The position numbers and the translations under genes were made by a program. From positions 242,501 to 306,500 of the forward strand of contig JAMFTG010000042.1 of the NCBI GenBank assembly GCA_023974075.1: a DNA stretch of 64,000 nt. The letters are read 5' to 3'. The notes under the pieces were generated by a model, which was given only the letters and a program-made list of their open reading frames with translations, made no database searches and was not told where the DNA came from. Within the stretch, counting starts at the first letter, position 1; every line of letters begins with the position of its first letter. Shown here piece after piece: positions 21,740-33,406 of this stretch. The DNA is from Chaenocephalus aceratus. Its lineage: Eukaryota; Chordata; Actinopteri; Perciformes; Channichthyidae.

Positions 21740-24700
21740 ACAGTCACTTCAATATCTGCAGGAAAGGTACATTAGTGCACGATTGTCCATAGCGCTAATG
21801 TACCTTTCCCAAAGATACTCTCTGCTGTCGATGGACCTCTCATAACAGCTTCCATTCTGATTCACATGCAAGCTTTGCCTTGCCAATTTTAATTTCCAGT
21901 TCCATTAACCTTTCCTTTCTCCATCTCTACGGCCACCTAGCCAAAGCTAATCTGCTCACATCTCTGCAGCAACGAGAGTAATCACTCTGCACCCTTCGAC
22001 CTTGTGGTCTCTCCGTTACTAATGATGCTAACAGGTTGGTACTGGGACCAGGACAGACACAAAATCACCTCACAAACATTTACACATCGTGTTTGGACAC
22101 TCGGGTCATGTCTCGCTGACAGAAATCAATAATTCAGCCACATCTTCACGTCCTAACGCTACACCTTCCTCACCAATCAGTATCTCTTCCATCCTCCTCC
22201 CGTTGCGTATCCCTTCAGCTCCTAATGTCTCTCGCTCCTCGACGCCCTGTATCACACCACTTCTCCATACTTTGTGTTCCACTCTCCCTCACTGTTCTTG
22301 CATTTTCCTTCCAAGGCGGGCGCTATCAATTTTTAATACGACTGCCAGTATTGGACGTGTCATCAGCCTGGCAGTAGCCTCATTGGTTGGCCCTGCCATG
22401 AAAGACCGTTGTTTTTTTACAGATGTGACGGCTTTGGTTTTCGTCTGATTTGTTTCACGGAGAACAGGACTCACTCTGAGAGGCTTTAGGGCCCCAAAGC
22501 TTTACAAGGAAGGAAGAAGTGACTTGGAAGGAAGGACGTTGTATGGCTCTGGTGATAATATGTTTGATTGAACTCTAAGAACATAGCGTTTTGCTTAGTG
22601 TGTAAGTCCCTTGGCTGCAATGTAGTCCAGTGTCTTGATATATGAGTTTATGAAATGGTATATTAAACAAAACAGGACTGTGCGGAAATTGGAGGGTCTT
22701 TTGTAGGTAACATTGGACTTCTGTTTCAGACACATTGAGCTGTTTGAGAAAAGATAATTTTGCTCACGGTAAATTAACTCGTATGTGGAATTTGATAAGT
22801 AAAATTCTAATTACAACAATTGGCCACTTTTTTGAAAGCCATTGATTCAATAACTGGCTAATCTTGAAGCATTATGGACGAGGGAGTGCTAAGTAGTTCA
22901 TACACTTAAGTCAATCTTAAGCAATGCACCGTATTTTAAGCGATAATTGGTTGTTTTGTAGGATTTGAAAGACCAACAGATGTTGTGTACAAAGTGCCAT
23001 GTGTATCTTTCAATTGCAGAGTATACATTTCCATTAAAAGAAAAAACAATTAGATCAACATTGTATTTTGTCTAAATCAAAAAACTAAAATCGACCTTTC
23101 TACTAAATGTGTACTTTTCCCCGCAAAGCAATTGTTTTATTTTAATAAATTCACAAATTGATTTCCTTTCACCACCGTATTGATAGGTCAAACCATCAGA
23201 GAGTCGGAAGTGCCAGATATCCCTAAAGGACCACAAGAAGACGTGACATTTTATGATGTTTAAGTACTTGAAACAAATCGTTGTATGTCGTCCGATTGAT
23301 TAATTAACTAACAAAATCTATTTTCATATCCTTAAGTTTATATTTCTATTCTAGATATGGAACACAATGGAACTGACCAAGACAGACACTTGTATGGACT
23401 TGATGGTGGCCTCCACTGAACTGTATTGGTGTTGGGATGTCGGTTTGCACTGACCCCTCTCCTCCTATTGGGCAATACATCTAAATTGTTTACAAGCTTG
23501 TGTTTAAAGATACTGCCACGAGCTCATCCATCTCTGAGACACATCCATCTTGTGTGTGTGATGCTTTTTATTCCTCCCAGTCAGCAGTAAAGTCAGGGTC
23601 AGTGGCTGCTGCTTGGTTTATTGACTATCGGGATTGTTGACTAAGAACTGGGCCGATGCTTCATAAATCAAACCACTCGAATCTTATTGCACAACCTCAT
23701 GCATTTTAAAGTATATTTATACCCCATAACATATTAGATCAAATGCATCCCACTGGTGTCCAATATGATAAATCCTCATATGCACTCACTTATTGAGTTT
23801 TTCATCAAGGACTACAAGCATCAGCAGGAAGTCGGTGAACACAACCGTATAAATTCATTGGCAGCCACATGGTGAGTCCTGATACTAAACAGCAGGGTCA
23901 CTGGAACATGCCACGACATCAAAAACCTGCAGGAATGAGTCCTAAAACCTGGACATTAGCATATATGCACTTGGGATCCTTCATCTCAAAGGCATTATTG
24001 TTATGGGTTTTGGGACTACTTACATGATAATGCAGAACATCTTAATGAAGTAATGTGACTTTGTTGTGCTTCGTTTCGATCCTAAAATCTGATTTTTACT
24101 GTAAAACGTGCAACTACCATACACGTCTTTTGAGGCAGAGTTTTGTTTCAATGGTAAAATCCCATTGTGTTTTTCAGAGACTGCTTGCAAACATGTATCA
24201 TCCCTGCAGCACTTTATTGTTGTTTAAAATATTTAATGGGCTTCGGTGTAAAACCATCCGATAGATAAAAGGGAGTCTATAAAGAGAAAATACAAAACAC
24301 CAGTAAACACGACGAAATGACACTTGGCTAAATAAAAGAACATACAGTAGATAAAAGTAAAGGAGCAACGGTTGTTTTCTGTGATAACACATATAATGCA
24401 TTGGCATTTATGGTAGAAACGTGTGATAATGGTTCTCTACCTACAGCAAAGATACTCATGTTTGACGTTTTGGGGAAATGTATGTACTGCATGTTGTATT
24501 TACTTGTTCATTAGAGAAGGTTTTGCTATTGTAACGTTTATAACATGGATATTTAAAGGATAATACATCTATCTAATGACTAAAGTATCTCAGTAAAATT
24601 ATGAGATAAATGATCTTTGACTTTCAGCAAAGTTTCTTCACACACACTCAAACCTGTTTATACCTACTTATGAGGACCTTGTTTACTACAACCTGAGCAG

Positions 24701-25380
24701 TCCTCACAAACTAATCTTCCTCACACCTTTACATAATTCATTCATTAACCCTGACATCAAGTCTCAAACAACACTTTGAGGAAGTGGGGACACAATGACA
24801 TAATGTCCTCGCTATGAAGGTTGAACTCATGGTCCCCACATAGCTATAAATCCAAACACACACACACACGAGATTTATGAGATGACATAGCAGTACAGGA
24901 CTTGTTGAGTGCAGCAGTATATTACTATGCCTGGAAGTAGACATGTTGTAAAAAAGCAGTATTGTGACGGTTCATTTCAGGGCAGTTCAATCTTCTTCTT
25001 ATCAGCTCCCTCAACATCAAAGCAATTCAAGTCAAACACACACCGTTTAATTTGAAAACATTTGATATTATACACTACAATGTGGATTACAGTGTGGACC
25101 TCCTGCAAGGACGGCTAACTGAAATTGGGATTTAATGACTGTCAGGGAAACTTCTGCAGCAATGGAGAGTCAGGACTCAGAGAGACACGAGGAGAGTTGG
25201 AGCTTTGATGTCAAACACTGGTAGTTTATTACAAGTCAACGGCCGGAGAATTCATATCACAAGTCACAGCAGCAAAAGGTTCTGACTGCACGGTGGGTTG
25301 TCATGTAAATTCTGATCAGCCTCGCATCTTGGTAGACCTTTTAACTAGTTTACAGAGAGTCCAATCCACATAGTGGGCAT
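21740..25380. other. Long stretch with little recognisable content
   Basis: Apart from the GGGGAC-type repeat near 24.6-24.9 kb, I find no repeat shared with the window. The 119-residue frame at 22,089-22,448 is Ser/Pro/Leu-rich, has no motif, and is not accepted. The region around 25,140-25,320 (TTTATTACAAGTCAACGG) may be a retroelement end but nothing proves it. Confidence 0.45.
24640..24870 (-). repeat. GGGGAC-type microsatellite-linked repeat, reverse copy
   Basis: It contains TATGAGGACCTTGTTTAC, GAAGTGGGGACACAATG and ATGGTCCCCACATAG and abuts a short (CA)n at about 24,856-24,870. The relation to 12,129-12,354 is by motif order, with considerable divergence. Confidence 0.5.
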
Positions 25381-25386
25381 GGGCGT

Positions 25387-25734
25387 CAGTGCTTCTCAAA
25401 GTGTGGTCCGCGGACCACTAGTGGTCCGTGAGCGCCCCCTAGTGGTCCGTGAGTATATTGGTAACATTTCACATTTGAAATAAATAAATAAATTTAGGTT
25501 TTCCGCACTCTCGTGGGAATATCTCCGCAATGGAGCGAGCTTAAGTTTCACTTTCGATTGCATGATGTAGCCCAGATAAACACCTTCATCACACAGGTGG
25601 CCACTTGTTTGTACCATTTTCAGGCGATTTGTAAAAAACGATGTGTTTTTAGATATTTGTGGAGTTAGGTGGTCCGCGAGTGTTTTTTTTATTGGTTAAG
25701 TGGTCCTTGGTATGAAAAAGTTTGAGAAACACTG
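25387..25734 (+). mobile_element. hAT-like MITE (GTGGTCCGCGGACCAC family), copy 1
   Basis: The ends CAGTGCTTCTCAAAGTG and TTTGAGAAACACTG are inverted and begin with the CAGTG typical of hAT. The interior repeats GTGGTCCGTGAG. The same element occurs at 40,634-40,991, where an exact 8-bp target duplication supports hAT. No clear duplication is seen here. Confidence 0.8.
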
Positions 25735-27960
25735 GCGTATACCATGGCGTAAACACATCTGCAGATACAGGAGATGTCTCTCCCATCTCTGGAGCTTAGA
25801 AGCTAGCGTTCTCACACTCGCAAAACCTCCCTATGCCCTGTAGGTCAAGCTGTAAAACCTAGGATCAACATACGACTACATCAACACATTCCTTACGGGA
25901 GATTAGAAGCAGGGATGGTCGTAAATTTGTCAACACACAAAATAAAGTTAAATGTTTAGGAGTAAAGACTAAATTAATCCCTAACAATGACCATATCAAA
26001 TCACCCTACTATAGTGAAGACTATTTAAAGAAATATTATCTAGAGATGTGTTTCTTTCAATTCTCTACAGTTTTACTAATGGAGGAATTCAACAGTAACA
26101 AACCACACTACATTAGGTTAAATGGAAACATACATGGCATCATGTATTAGTACCTGACTGCTTGTTGCAACTGAATATTTAAAAAGTAGTAGTTGATGTT
26201 GTATAGATAGGAGTGTATTTTAAATATGACCTAAAATAGAATAAAGCTGGTATTGAACATTTTCTACCAAAATATCCAACCTCAAAACATTTTACATGTT
26301 TTAATATTAGTAAATTGAACATAATCAGAAATAAATACTTTACAATTACTTCATGTATTAACGGTATTACCCTGAGGCTATTTACATTTCACATAATGAA
26401 CATATGACCACAAAGCCATATCATGTAAATGTAATCAAGCTGTGTGAATATTTAAAAAAGGCATTTAATATCCACTAAGAAATTCTGCATTGGTGTTATT
26501 CTAATAGGTGACCTTGTTTACATTGTTTAATATATTCCAATCTAGACACCATTTTAAAGTACACCATTACAGATATACTGTAATCAAATGAATGTGTTAT
26601 TAAAACATATTAGAATGAATGACTAAGTAGAGGATTCTGCACTAACATGTCTTAGATATGTTATGATATGTTTGTGTTATTGTGAGCTGCCGTATTGGAC
26701 CTCCCCTGACCCCAGATCCTGCTCAGAGACATGTGGAGCTCCGGTGCAGACAGCAGGGCCGGGTTTGGACAGATTGCCCATCGGTCTAGTCGCTCTCAGT
26801 GTGTTGACGCATTGGTTTGTTGGCTGATTGTTACTGTCGCTGCCTGCTCTACCCGAAGGTCAGCAGCCTGTCAGGGGGTGAAAAGGAGAACAGGGGCGAG
26901 GTAATCCGATGCTGATGAATCACATTTGGCATCAGTAGCTGCCAGTGTCATCATTGGTGTGTTCCTGTTTACATGGCTGCTGAAATACTACTGTGTCGTA
27001 CCGTACCAAGGGAAACAGCTTGATTTCAAAGTTCCATGACCATCTAAAAGCTCTGTGTTGTCCTTTCTCTCTCTCTGCCACAGACACTATACACACACAG
27101 ACGCACCTGCACCTAAGTATAGCAGGAATTGCTGCGTTTCACAGGGTCGGAATTGTTCAACTACAAAGCCTTCCAGGTGCACTTTGCCAAATGTAGTGAA
27201 AACCCGTGTATGGCCTTGAGAATGTAATGTTTTTTTGGCCAAGGATTCACCAAATTGGATTCTCCGCAGTGAATCCTCACCAGTCTTTGAGGCATCAGTC
27301 ACACTTTCCTCAATAACCTTTGTGCAGAGAAGAACACTTTAAGGGATAAAGGGGGTTGGAGAGAAACTCTGGAGGGAAGACAGGGATGTTAGACTTTGCA
27401 GACCATTTACATGCACTGAAACGTATAGGAAAAGGAAAACCCCCAAAATGAAATGAGCGCAATACAATTTACAATGTGTGCTTCTATTAGTGTTACATGA
27501 AACAGCTGCTACTTCATGAAATAGTACATTGATTGTCGGCAAATCTACATGTTATAAACGCTGCATTTTTTTTGTACTTTTTGTAGTAGGTCAGAAATGT
27601 TATTTTTCCGAGTTGTGTGCGGCTCGGCACGCAGTACGTGTACGGCGTGTAGAACTTGAATGCATGTTGTCCCGAAAAGGCAGAGGATGGCTGCGGTAGA
27701 TGGCTTAGATTAACATCCGTTACAATGGATTCCAATGAGGACCGACAGCCAAGGCAATAATATACATTTCCTTTTGTACAAAAATGTAAAGTATGAACTT
27801 CAAAGTGTGACAGTTAATTAAACTCGACAAAGAGAAACGGAAATTAGTTTCCAAAGTTAAAACCCTCATTTAATTTAACTGTCCTTCAATCAAAGCATAC
27901 TCACTATTTCCTCACATTATTAATGACAGACTCAAAACCTGCTGAAAATGATGAAGAATT
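25735..27960. other. Unannotated stretch
   Basis: AT-rich to 26.7 kb, then more balanced. No family of the window recurs and no convincing exon was found. Confidence 0.45.
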
Positions 27961-28029
27961 CGGGCACAGCTTTTACTGCATCATGTCAAGCTTTATTAGT
28001 ACACTGTCGAGTAAAGCGGCTCCAGAGCC

Positions 28030-28125
28030 ACTATTTCAAGCATACTATCATCGAAGGACTGCTCCAATGTCCAGCATACTTGGAATTCTACCGAGCCAGG
28101 CGTACTTCGTAGCGAGACATTTCGA
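28030..28125 (+). repeat. Partial copy of the 2.26-2.76 kb inverted-repeat element
   Basis: TTTCAAGCATACTATCATCG and CCAGCATACTTGGAATTC with CTACCGAG match the order and sequence of about 2,289-2,365 at moderate identity. The ends of the element are not visible here. Confidence 0.5.
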
Positions 28126-28340
28126 AGACAGTGTGTCAGCTGTCATGTCGGTCCAGTTTACAGATGACCTTCAGCCGTATAGAGCCAGGTGTTTTTACTC
28201 CACAGGGACTGAAGCACTCATGTTGAGCACGCTCAGCGTGTAGGCTGCAGTCCTTTGAACAGCTGCATCGCACTGTCACTGCCAGCAGCATGATACTTAC
28301 CACCTCCTGCATGTACATACAGGAGTCAGCATATGCTCTG

Positions 28341-28637
<297 letters not shown>

Positions 28638-28810
28638 GTGTACATGATTTACATTTATCTGATGCTTTCATTTACAATAGCTCACAATGAGCACACGGAC
28701 ACAGCGATGTGGACACTGACAAAGAAAGACGTGGTATACTTCAGAAGTATTATTGATTGCGTGGTTGATAATGATATTTAACCAAGCATTACCAAGACAG
28801 AAGCAGACGT

Positions 28811-29115
28811 GGGAGAAGTACTCAGATATTGTATTTGAGTAAAAGTAGAAGTACTCAGATCTTGTACTTGAGTAAAAGTAGAAGTACTCAGATCTTGTAC
28901 TTGAGTAAAAGTAGAATACTCAGATCTTGTACTTGAGTAAAAGTAGAAGTACTCAGATCTTGTGCTTGAGTAAAAGTAGAAGTACTCAGTTATTGTGCTT
29001 GAGTAAAAGTAGAAGTACTCAGTTATTGTGCTTGAGTAAAAGTAGAAGTACTCAGATGTTGTACTTGAGTAAAAGTAGAATTACTCAGATCTTGTGCTTG
29101 AGTAAAAGTAGAATT
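28811..29115 (+). repeat. 33-bp minisatellite, about 9 copies
   Basis: The unit contains GTAGAAGTACTCAGATCTTG followed by TACTTGAGTAAAA. Because 33 is a multiple of three, a frame reading LSKSRSTQLLC stays open; it is not a gene. One unit is shortened near 28,912. Confidence 0.95.
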
Positions 29116-29308
29116 ACCAGAGTGTAGGAATACTCTGTTACAGTAACAGTCCTGCATTCAAAATGTTCCTCAAGTGAAAGTCGAAAGTATTCTCATCAAA
29201 ATATAGTGAAAGTAGCGAAAGTAAAAGTAGTCGTTGTGCAGATTGGTCCATTTCAGAATAATATATATGATATGTTTTATAATGATTGATCATGAAAGTG
29301 TTCTCAGA

Positions 29309-29605
29309 GCTGGTGAAGGTGCAGCTTAGTCTGAAGTACTTTGTAGACTGCAGGGTAGCTGGTGAAGGTGCAGCTAGTCTGAAGTACTTTGTAGACTGCA
29401 GGGTAGCTGGTGAAGGTGCAGCTAGTCTGAAGTACTTTGTAGACTGCAGGGTAGCTGGTGAAGGTGCAGCTAGTCTGAAGTACTTTGTAGACTGCAGGGT
29501 AGCTGGTGAAGGTGCAGCTAGTCTGAAGTACTTTGTAGACTGCAGGGTAGCTGGTGAAGGTGCAGCTAGTCTGAAGTACTTTGTAGACTGCAGGGTAGCT
29601 GGTGG
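29309..29605 (+). repeat. 48-bp minisatellite, about 6 copies
   Basis: The unit contains GCTGGTGAAGGTGCAGC then TAGTCTGAAGTACTTTG then TAGACTGCAGGGTA. Later copies are identical, so the expansion or homogenisation is recent. The 16-residue periodic frames on both strands (for example GEGAASLKYFVDCRVA) are consequences of the 48-bp period. Confidence 0.95.
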
Positions 29606-29904
29606 ATTTACTCCAGGTGGAACTAAAGTCTGATTCAACACTTGATTAGATTTCACATCATTCATCCAGATCTGTGAAGTAACTAGAGGGATTAAATACA
29701 TGTGGTGGAGGAAAAGTACACCATGTACCTCTGAACTGTAGTGGAGTAGAAGTACACAGTAGCATAACATGGAAATACTCAAGTAAAGTATCTCAAAATG
29801 GTACTTACAGTAAGTGCAGTACTTGAGTAAATGTACTTAGTTACTTCCGACCTCGGGAAAGAAGTATTTGTCTTTGTGTTTCGATAAAGAAGTCCCGAGA
29901 TGCT

Positions 29905-30083
29905 CTACTCTGTACCTCCAGGCGGCACATGTGTAACAGGATGGACATACTCAGTACGGTCAGTACACAAGAACAGACCAGTGGGTCCTTTGCTGCTGAC
30001 TGTAGTCTTCTCATGGTACAGATGCTCCCCTTCTGCACACTGGCCTCGTGCTTCCTGAAGTGCGATGCAGTGCGGCAGAACGT
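29905..30083 (-). other. Candidate terminal exon (unidentified)
   Basis: On the minus strand a strong acceptor-like stretch (CTCCTCTGTGTTTCAG, ending at 30,084) precedes a 59-codon frame to a TAG at 29,905-29,907. It includes VLPHCIALQEARGQCAEG and LYHEKTTVSSKGPTGLF with balanced amino-acid composition and no simple repeat. I do not recognise the protein. No upstream exon or polyadenylation signal was located, so it may be chance. It lies immediately beside the hAT element ending at 29,856. Confidence 0.25.
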
Positions 30084-30089
30084 CTGAAA

Positions 30090-30811
30090 CACAGAGGAGA
30101 TTCTGTCTCAGATTAACTTGTGTTTGTTCCGCTGAGAATCCTGAGTCCACACTTAGAGGGTGACAGCAGTGTTTACCCAGCATGCAGAGCGGTGTGATGC
30201 AATGTGATGAAACACATTCACAAACACAACAGGGCTGCAGTGACACATCGATAATAAGTCTGCTGACATGCAGGAGATGCAGTGAGATGCATAGCATTCC
30301 CTGTTTCCCCTTGGAAGCAGAAAACTACTTAAAGACAGCCGAGAAGAATTCACTTAACTGTACTTTTAATTTAACATTAGTAGTTCGAGTCAAAACCAGA
30401 GGTCGCGCTAACCGAATATTTTCCATCTGAGAACTCAGAACAGCGCCACCGTTTCCCCGCAGCGAGGCTCTGGTGTTTGCCGTGTTATGCCCTCCCAAAA
30501 GGAAACGATATCGTTTCCAAACCCATTTGCCGAACAGATAATTTAAATGTCTGTAAGTACATGTCTGCTTTACGCCGCGCGAGGCGCAGTGGGCATGCGT
30601 AACACGGCATGCCCCCCCCCCCCCCCCCCCCCCCCGGCAGAGTTGTGTACGACTGAATATGGCTTTTAAAGTAAGTAAATACTAAATTGTTTAAAGGGCC
30701 AAGGATTATTATTCTTGGATTTGTTATATCCTTTTATTATCTTTGCTTTTTAAAGACTGTTTTTAAATGCCATGTTATAATGTGTTCCAACTGCACTATG
30801 TCTTAATGCTC
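30090..30811. other. Unannotated stretch with poly-C tract
   Basis: About 23 C residues at 30,613-30,635 follow a GC-rich segment containing CGCGCGAGGCGCAG. No gene or shared repeat seen. Confidence 0.5.
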
Positions 30812-30815
30812 TTAG

Positions 30816-31192
30816 AGGTGGGGTGGGTAGGAATGGAGGAACCAGCTGGAGTGCGCGAGAATTTGAAAATACACAACCGGAGAAAATCACTTCCTCACAG
30901 AGCCCCTCCTCCAACACACACGAAACGCGCACATGACCAATGAGGCACGAGATAAGTTTGTGCCCCGATGGAAGGCTGACAGGCAGGTAGGCCATCCAGT
31001 TACTTTAGCCGGGCCGGCTAAACGGATTGGATGTACTTTTTACAGTATTACGGCTTCCACAGATGATGTTTTGTTATGGATTTTTTGTCAAAGCACTTCA
31101 GATATTCATTGCTATCGGATGTTAAGAGCATTCCATGGAATATAACAACAAGTGTATCTCGAGCCGGTTTCTGAAACTTACCTACCCCACCT
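30816..31192. mobile_element. TTAA-flanked MITE (AGGTGGGGTAGGTAA family), copy 2
   Basis: The left end AGGTGGGGTGGGTAGG follows TTAG (30,812-30,815, one change from TTAA). The right end CTTACCTACCCCACCT precedes TTAA (31,193-31,196). The interior matches copy 1 in the opposite orientation (GGAGAAAATC, CATGACCAATGAGGCACG and CCGATGGAAGGCTGACAG). Confidence 0.85.
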
Positions 31193-31196
31193 TTAA

Positions 31197-31577
31197 AGGT
31201 AGGTACAGTAGGTAAGAATGGAGAAACCAGCTGGAGTGCGCGAGAATTTGAAAATACACAGCCGTAAAAAATCTGCCCCTTCCTTCAGACTTCCTCACAG
31301 AGCCCCTCCCCCAACACACACGACGCGCACATGACCAATCAGGGCACGAGATCAGTCTGTGCCCGATGGAAGGCTGACAGGCAGGTAGGCCATCCAGTTA
31401 CTTTAGCCGGCTCAGATGATTGGTCGTGCTTTTTACAGCGCCACGGCTTCCACAGATGATATTTTCTTTATGGATTTATTGTCAAAGCATTTAATATATT
31501 CATTGCTATCGGGATGTTAAGAGCATTCCATGGAATATAACAACAAGTGCTTCTGAAGTAAATTACATACCCCACCC
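31197..31577. mobile_element. TTAA-flanked MITE (AGGTGGGGTAGGTAA family), copy 3, in tandem with copy 2
   Basis: It begins AGGTAGGTACAGTAGG directly after the TTAA (31,193-31,196) that ends copy 2, and ends ACATACCCCACCC before TTAA (31,578-31,581). Interior order and orientation are the same as in copy 2. The central TTAA is therefore shared. Confidence 0.85.
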
Positions 31578-31581
31578 TTAA

Positions 31582-32020
31582 AGTCTTTCAAGTAGCAAAC
31601 AGTTTAAGTAGTACACTAACGCAAAGTCGTCTTTATCTTATTGATCACATGCATTTATATTTAATATTATATGCAATTATCATAACGCTATAAAAATGAT
31701 AACTCAAGTTTAGTTATCCAGGTATTGAGACTTTCTACATTTCCAGTGACTCGGAAAGTTGAAGCATCCATAGCCTTCTGGAATTGGACAAAAATAATAA
31801 TCAGCCAGTTCAGCATGTCGTGCAATATGACGCCACGTGCAGAAGGACGTTTGGGAAACCTGTGCTGAGGTCAGGAAGAGGAACGAGACTAAAGGGAAAC
31901 ATTTGGCAATTTCTCTACATTTCAGTCCACCAGGCAAAGATAGTTTGAAACTGACTTTTCTTTACATACATTCGGCCTGAAACAAGAGATACTTATCAGT
32001 GTGTTTATTTAATTACAGGT
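31582..32020. other. Unannotated stretch
   Basis: A minus-strand frame (31,710-31,937) follows an acceptor-like CTCAGCACAG, but no motif is recognised and I do not call an exon. Confidence 0.4.
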
Positions 32021-32108
32021 ACAATACATGCTGACTGCAGTGGGGTTTGAACCTGTGCCCCCCTGACCCCAACACCAACGCACAGTCCACTGCGCCACAC
32101 GCCTCCCG
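32020..32108 (-). mobile_element. tRNA-derived SINE head
   Basis: On the minus strand the sequence has an A-box-like TGTGGCGCAGTGGAC and a B-box-like CAGGTTCAAACCCCACTGC, with AGTCAGCATGT after it. The same body follows the B box at 54,665-54,735. The L2-type tail is missing here, so this is a 3'-truncated copy. Confidence 0.65.
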
Positions 32109-32600
32109 TTTATCGCATTTCTGATTGGCTGAGCATCGAATCGTTTGTACTCAAAACTACAGGATGACAAGACGAACACATGCTCTCACACAGATGTTGA
32201 TATGGTCGACTTCACTAACATCTAAAGTAAAAAAACACCTTTCGCTATATATGGTGATTTCCTGGAGAAGTAGCAGCTTCACATGGAAATGTGCTGTTTA
32301 AAATCCAGCTCTCAGCAAACACCAGTTATTACAGATAACAAGGACATCATTGTTGCTGTTAACATCAACTCAGCAGGTGTGTCACCTTTCCCTGCACCGC
32401 ACACAAACCCCCCCCCCCCATAACAAACTGTAAACAGGTAAACAACACATCATACTGTAACACTGCACCACATGTTAAACAATGCCACACGGAAAAGCAC
32501 AATACAGAGCAACAGGAAACGGCATTGCACAATTTCACTATTGTTCCTTTTGTATTTACTTGCACAAGTGTTTCTGTTTTCTGTTGGAGGAGCCTGTGAC

Positions 32601-33398
32601 CAGAGTTGGGTGGTAATATTATTACTGTAATAATATTACTTTGTCGGTAACGGAGTAGTGTAACGCGCTACTTTTATAATTCAGTAATCACACTACAGTT
32701 ACTAACATTGCCCCGACACGCGTTACTTCGTTACTTTCTAAAATCAGTCATAATCAAACCTCAACAAACACCTGCAAAGAACACATGCTAAGGTGAAGCT
32801 AACGCACATAGCTGTTGTTTATTTATATCACCACGTAGTCTGTTCTTCTTCTCTGTTTTCCGGTTGTTGCCTGTTTTGAATGACGAATACACACTACCGC
32901 CGCCTGCTGGTAAGGAGAGTTATTGCCACTCACGCATGCGCAGTTCGTACGTGCTCGGCTGAAGTCTTTGCGGTGTGCTCCAGTCTGGCCTCAGTGCAAC
33001 ACATGGCCAACACGCATGAGAACACGCTGACGCAACAGCGTGAGCAGAGATAGACTGCGCAAATAGCAGGAGACAGAGGACAAGCCACGGTCAGATAGCA
33101 GAGACAGAGGACAGCCACGGTCAGATAGCAGGAGACAGAGGACAGCCACGGTCAGATAGGAAACATTCAGGATCTGGATCAGTCTTAGGTTCAATGGAAA
33201 CTGAACTAAAGAGAACATTTGAAACTTTAGCAGTCGGCGTGGATCTGCCTGCAGGGAGGGGAGGGCCGCCCTGCGAGTAAAGTAACGAGTAAAGTAACAA
33301 ATTACTTTATGTAGAGAGTAACGAAGTAGTGTAATATATTACTTTTTTAAAAAGTATATGTAATATATTACTTTTTTTTAGTAACGACCCCATCTCTG
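32601..33398. mobile_element. hAT-like non-autonomous element with exact 8-bp TSD
   Basis: CCTGTGAC lies at both flanks (32,593-32,600 and 33,399-33,406). The ends CAGAGTTGGGTGGTAA and TTAGTAACGACCCCATCTCTG are inverted. Subterminal regions are rich in GTAACG and TTACTTT. The centre holds a 30-31-bp x 3 minisatellite. No transposase frame is seen. Confidence 0.9.
33063..33160 (+). repeat. 30-31-bp minisatellite, 3 copies
   Basis: The units share GAGACAGAGGACAGCCACGG then TCAGATAGCAG. The array is internal to the hAT element at 32,601-33,398. Confidence 0.85.
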
Positions 33399-33406
33399 CC
33401 TGTGAC

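Larger units (their letters stand above)
28804..29856. mobile_element. hAT-like non-autonomous element with two internal minisatellites
   Basis: Flanking octamers GACAGAAG (28,796-28,803) and GAAAGAAG (29,857-29,864) differ at one base, consistent with an 8-bp hAT duplication. The left end CAGACGTGGGAGAAGTAC and the inverted right end (CCGAGGTCGGAAGTAAC) are diverged repeats. The body has the GTACTTGAGTAAA motifs of a widespread fish element. No transposase is present. Internal arrays are given separately. Confidence 0.65.

Noticed and set aside
22089..22448. 119-codon plus-strand frame as a gene
   Set aside because: Ser/Pro/Leu-rich with no motif, no initiation context or splice evidence.
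25387..25734. 8-bp target duplication for hAT MITE copy 1
   Set aside because: Flanks ATGGGCGT and GCGTATAC do not match, unlike the exact duplication at copy 2.
31710..31937. Minus-strand exon after CTCAGCACAG
   Set aside because: Two frames look equally open and neither has a recognisable motif or a clear donor.
32020..32108. Functional tRNA gene on the minus strand
   Set aside because: A and B boxes exist, but the 3' part continues as the SINE body shared with 54.67 kb rather than closing an acceptor stem.
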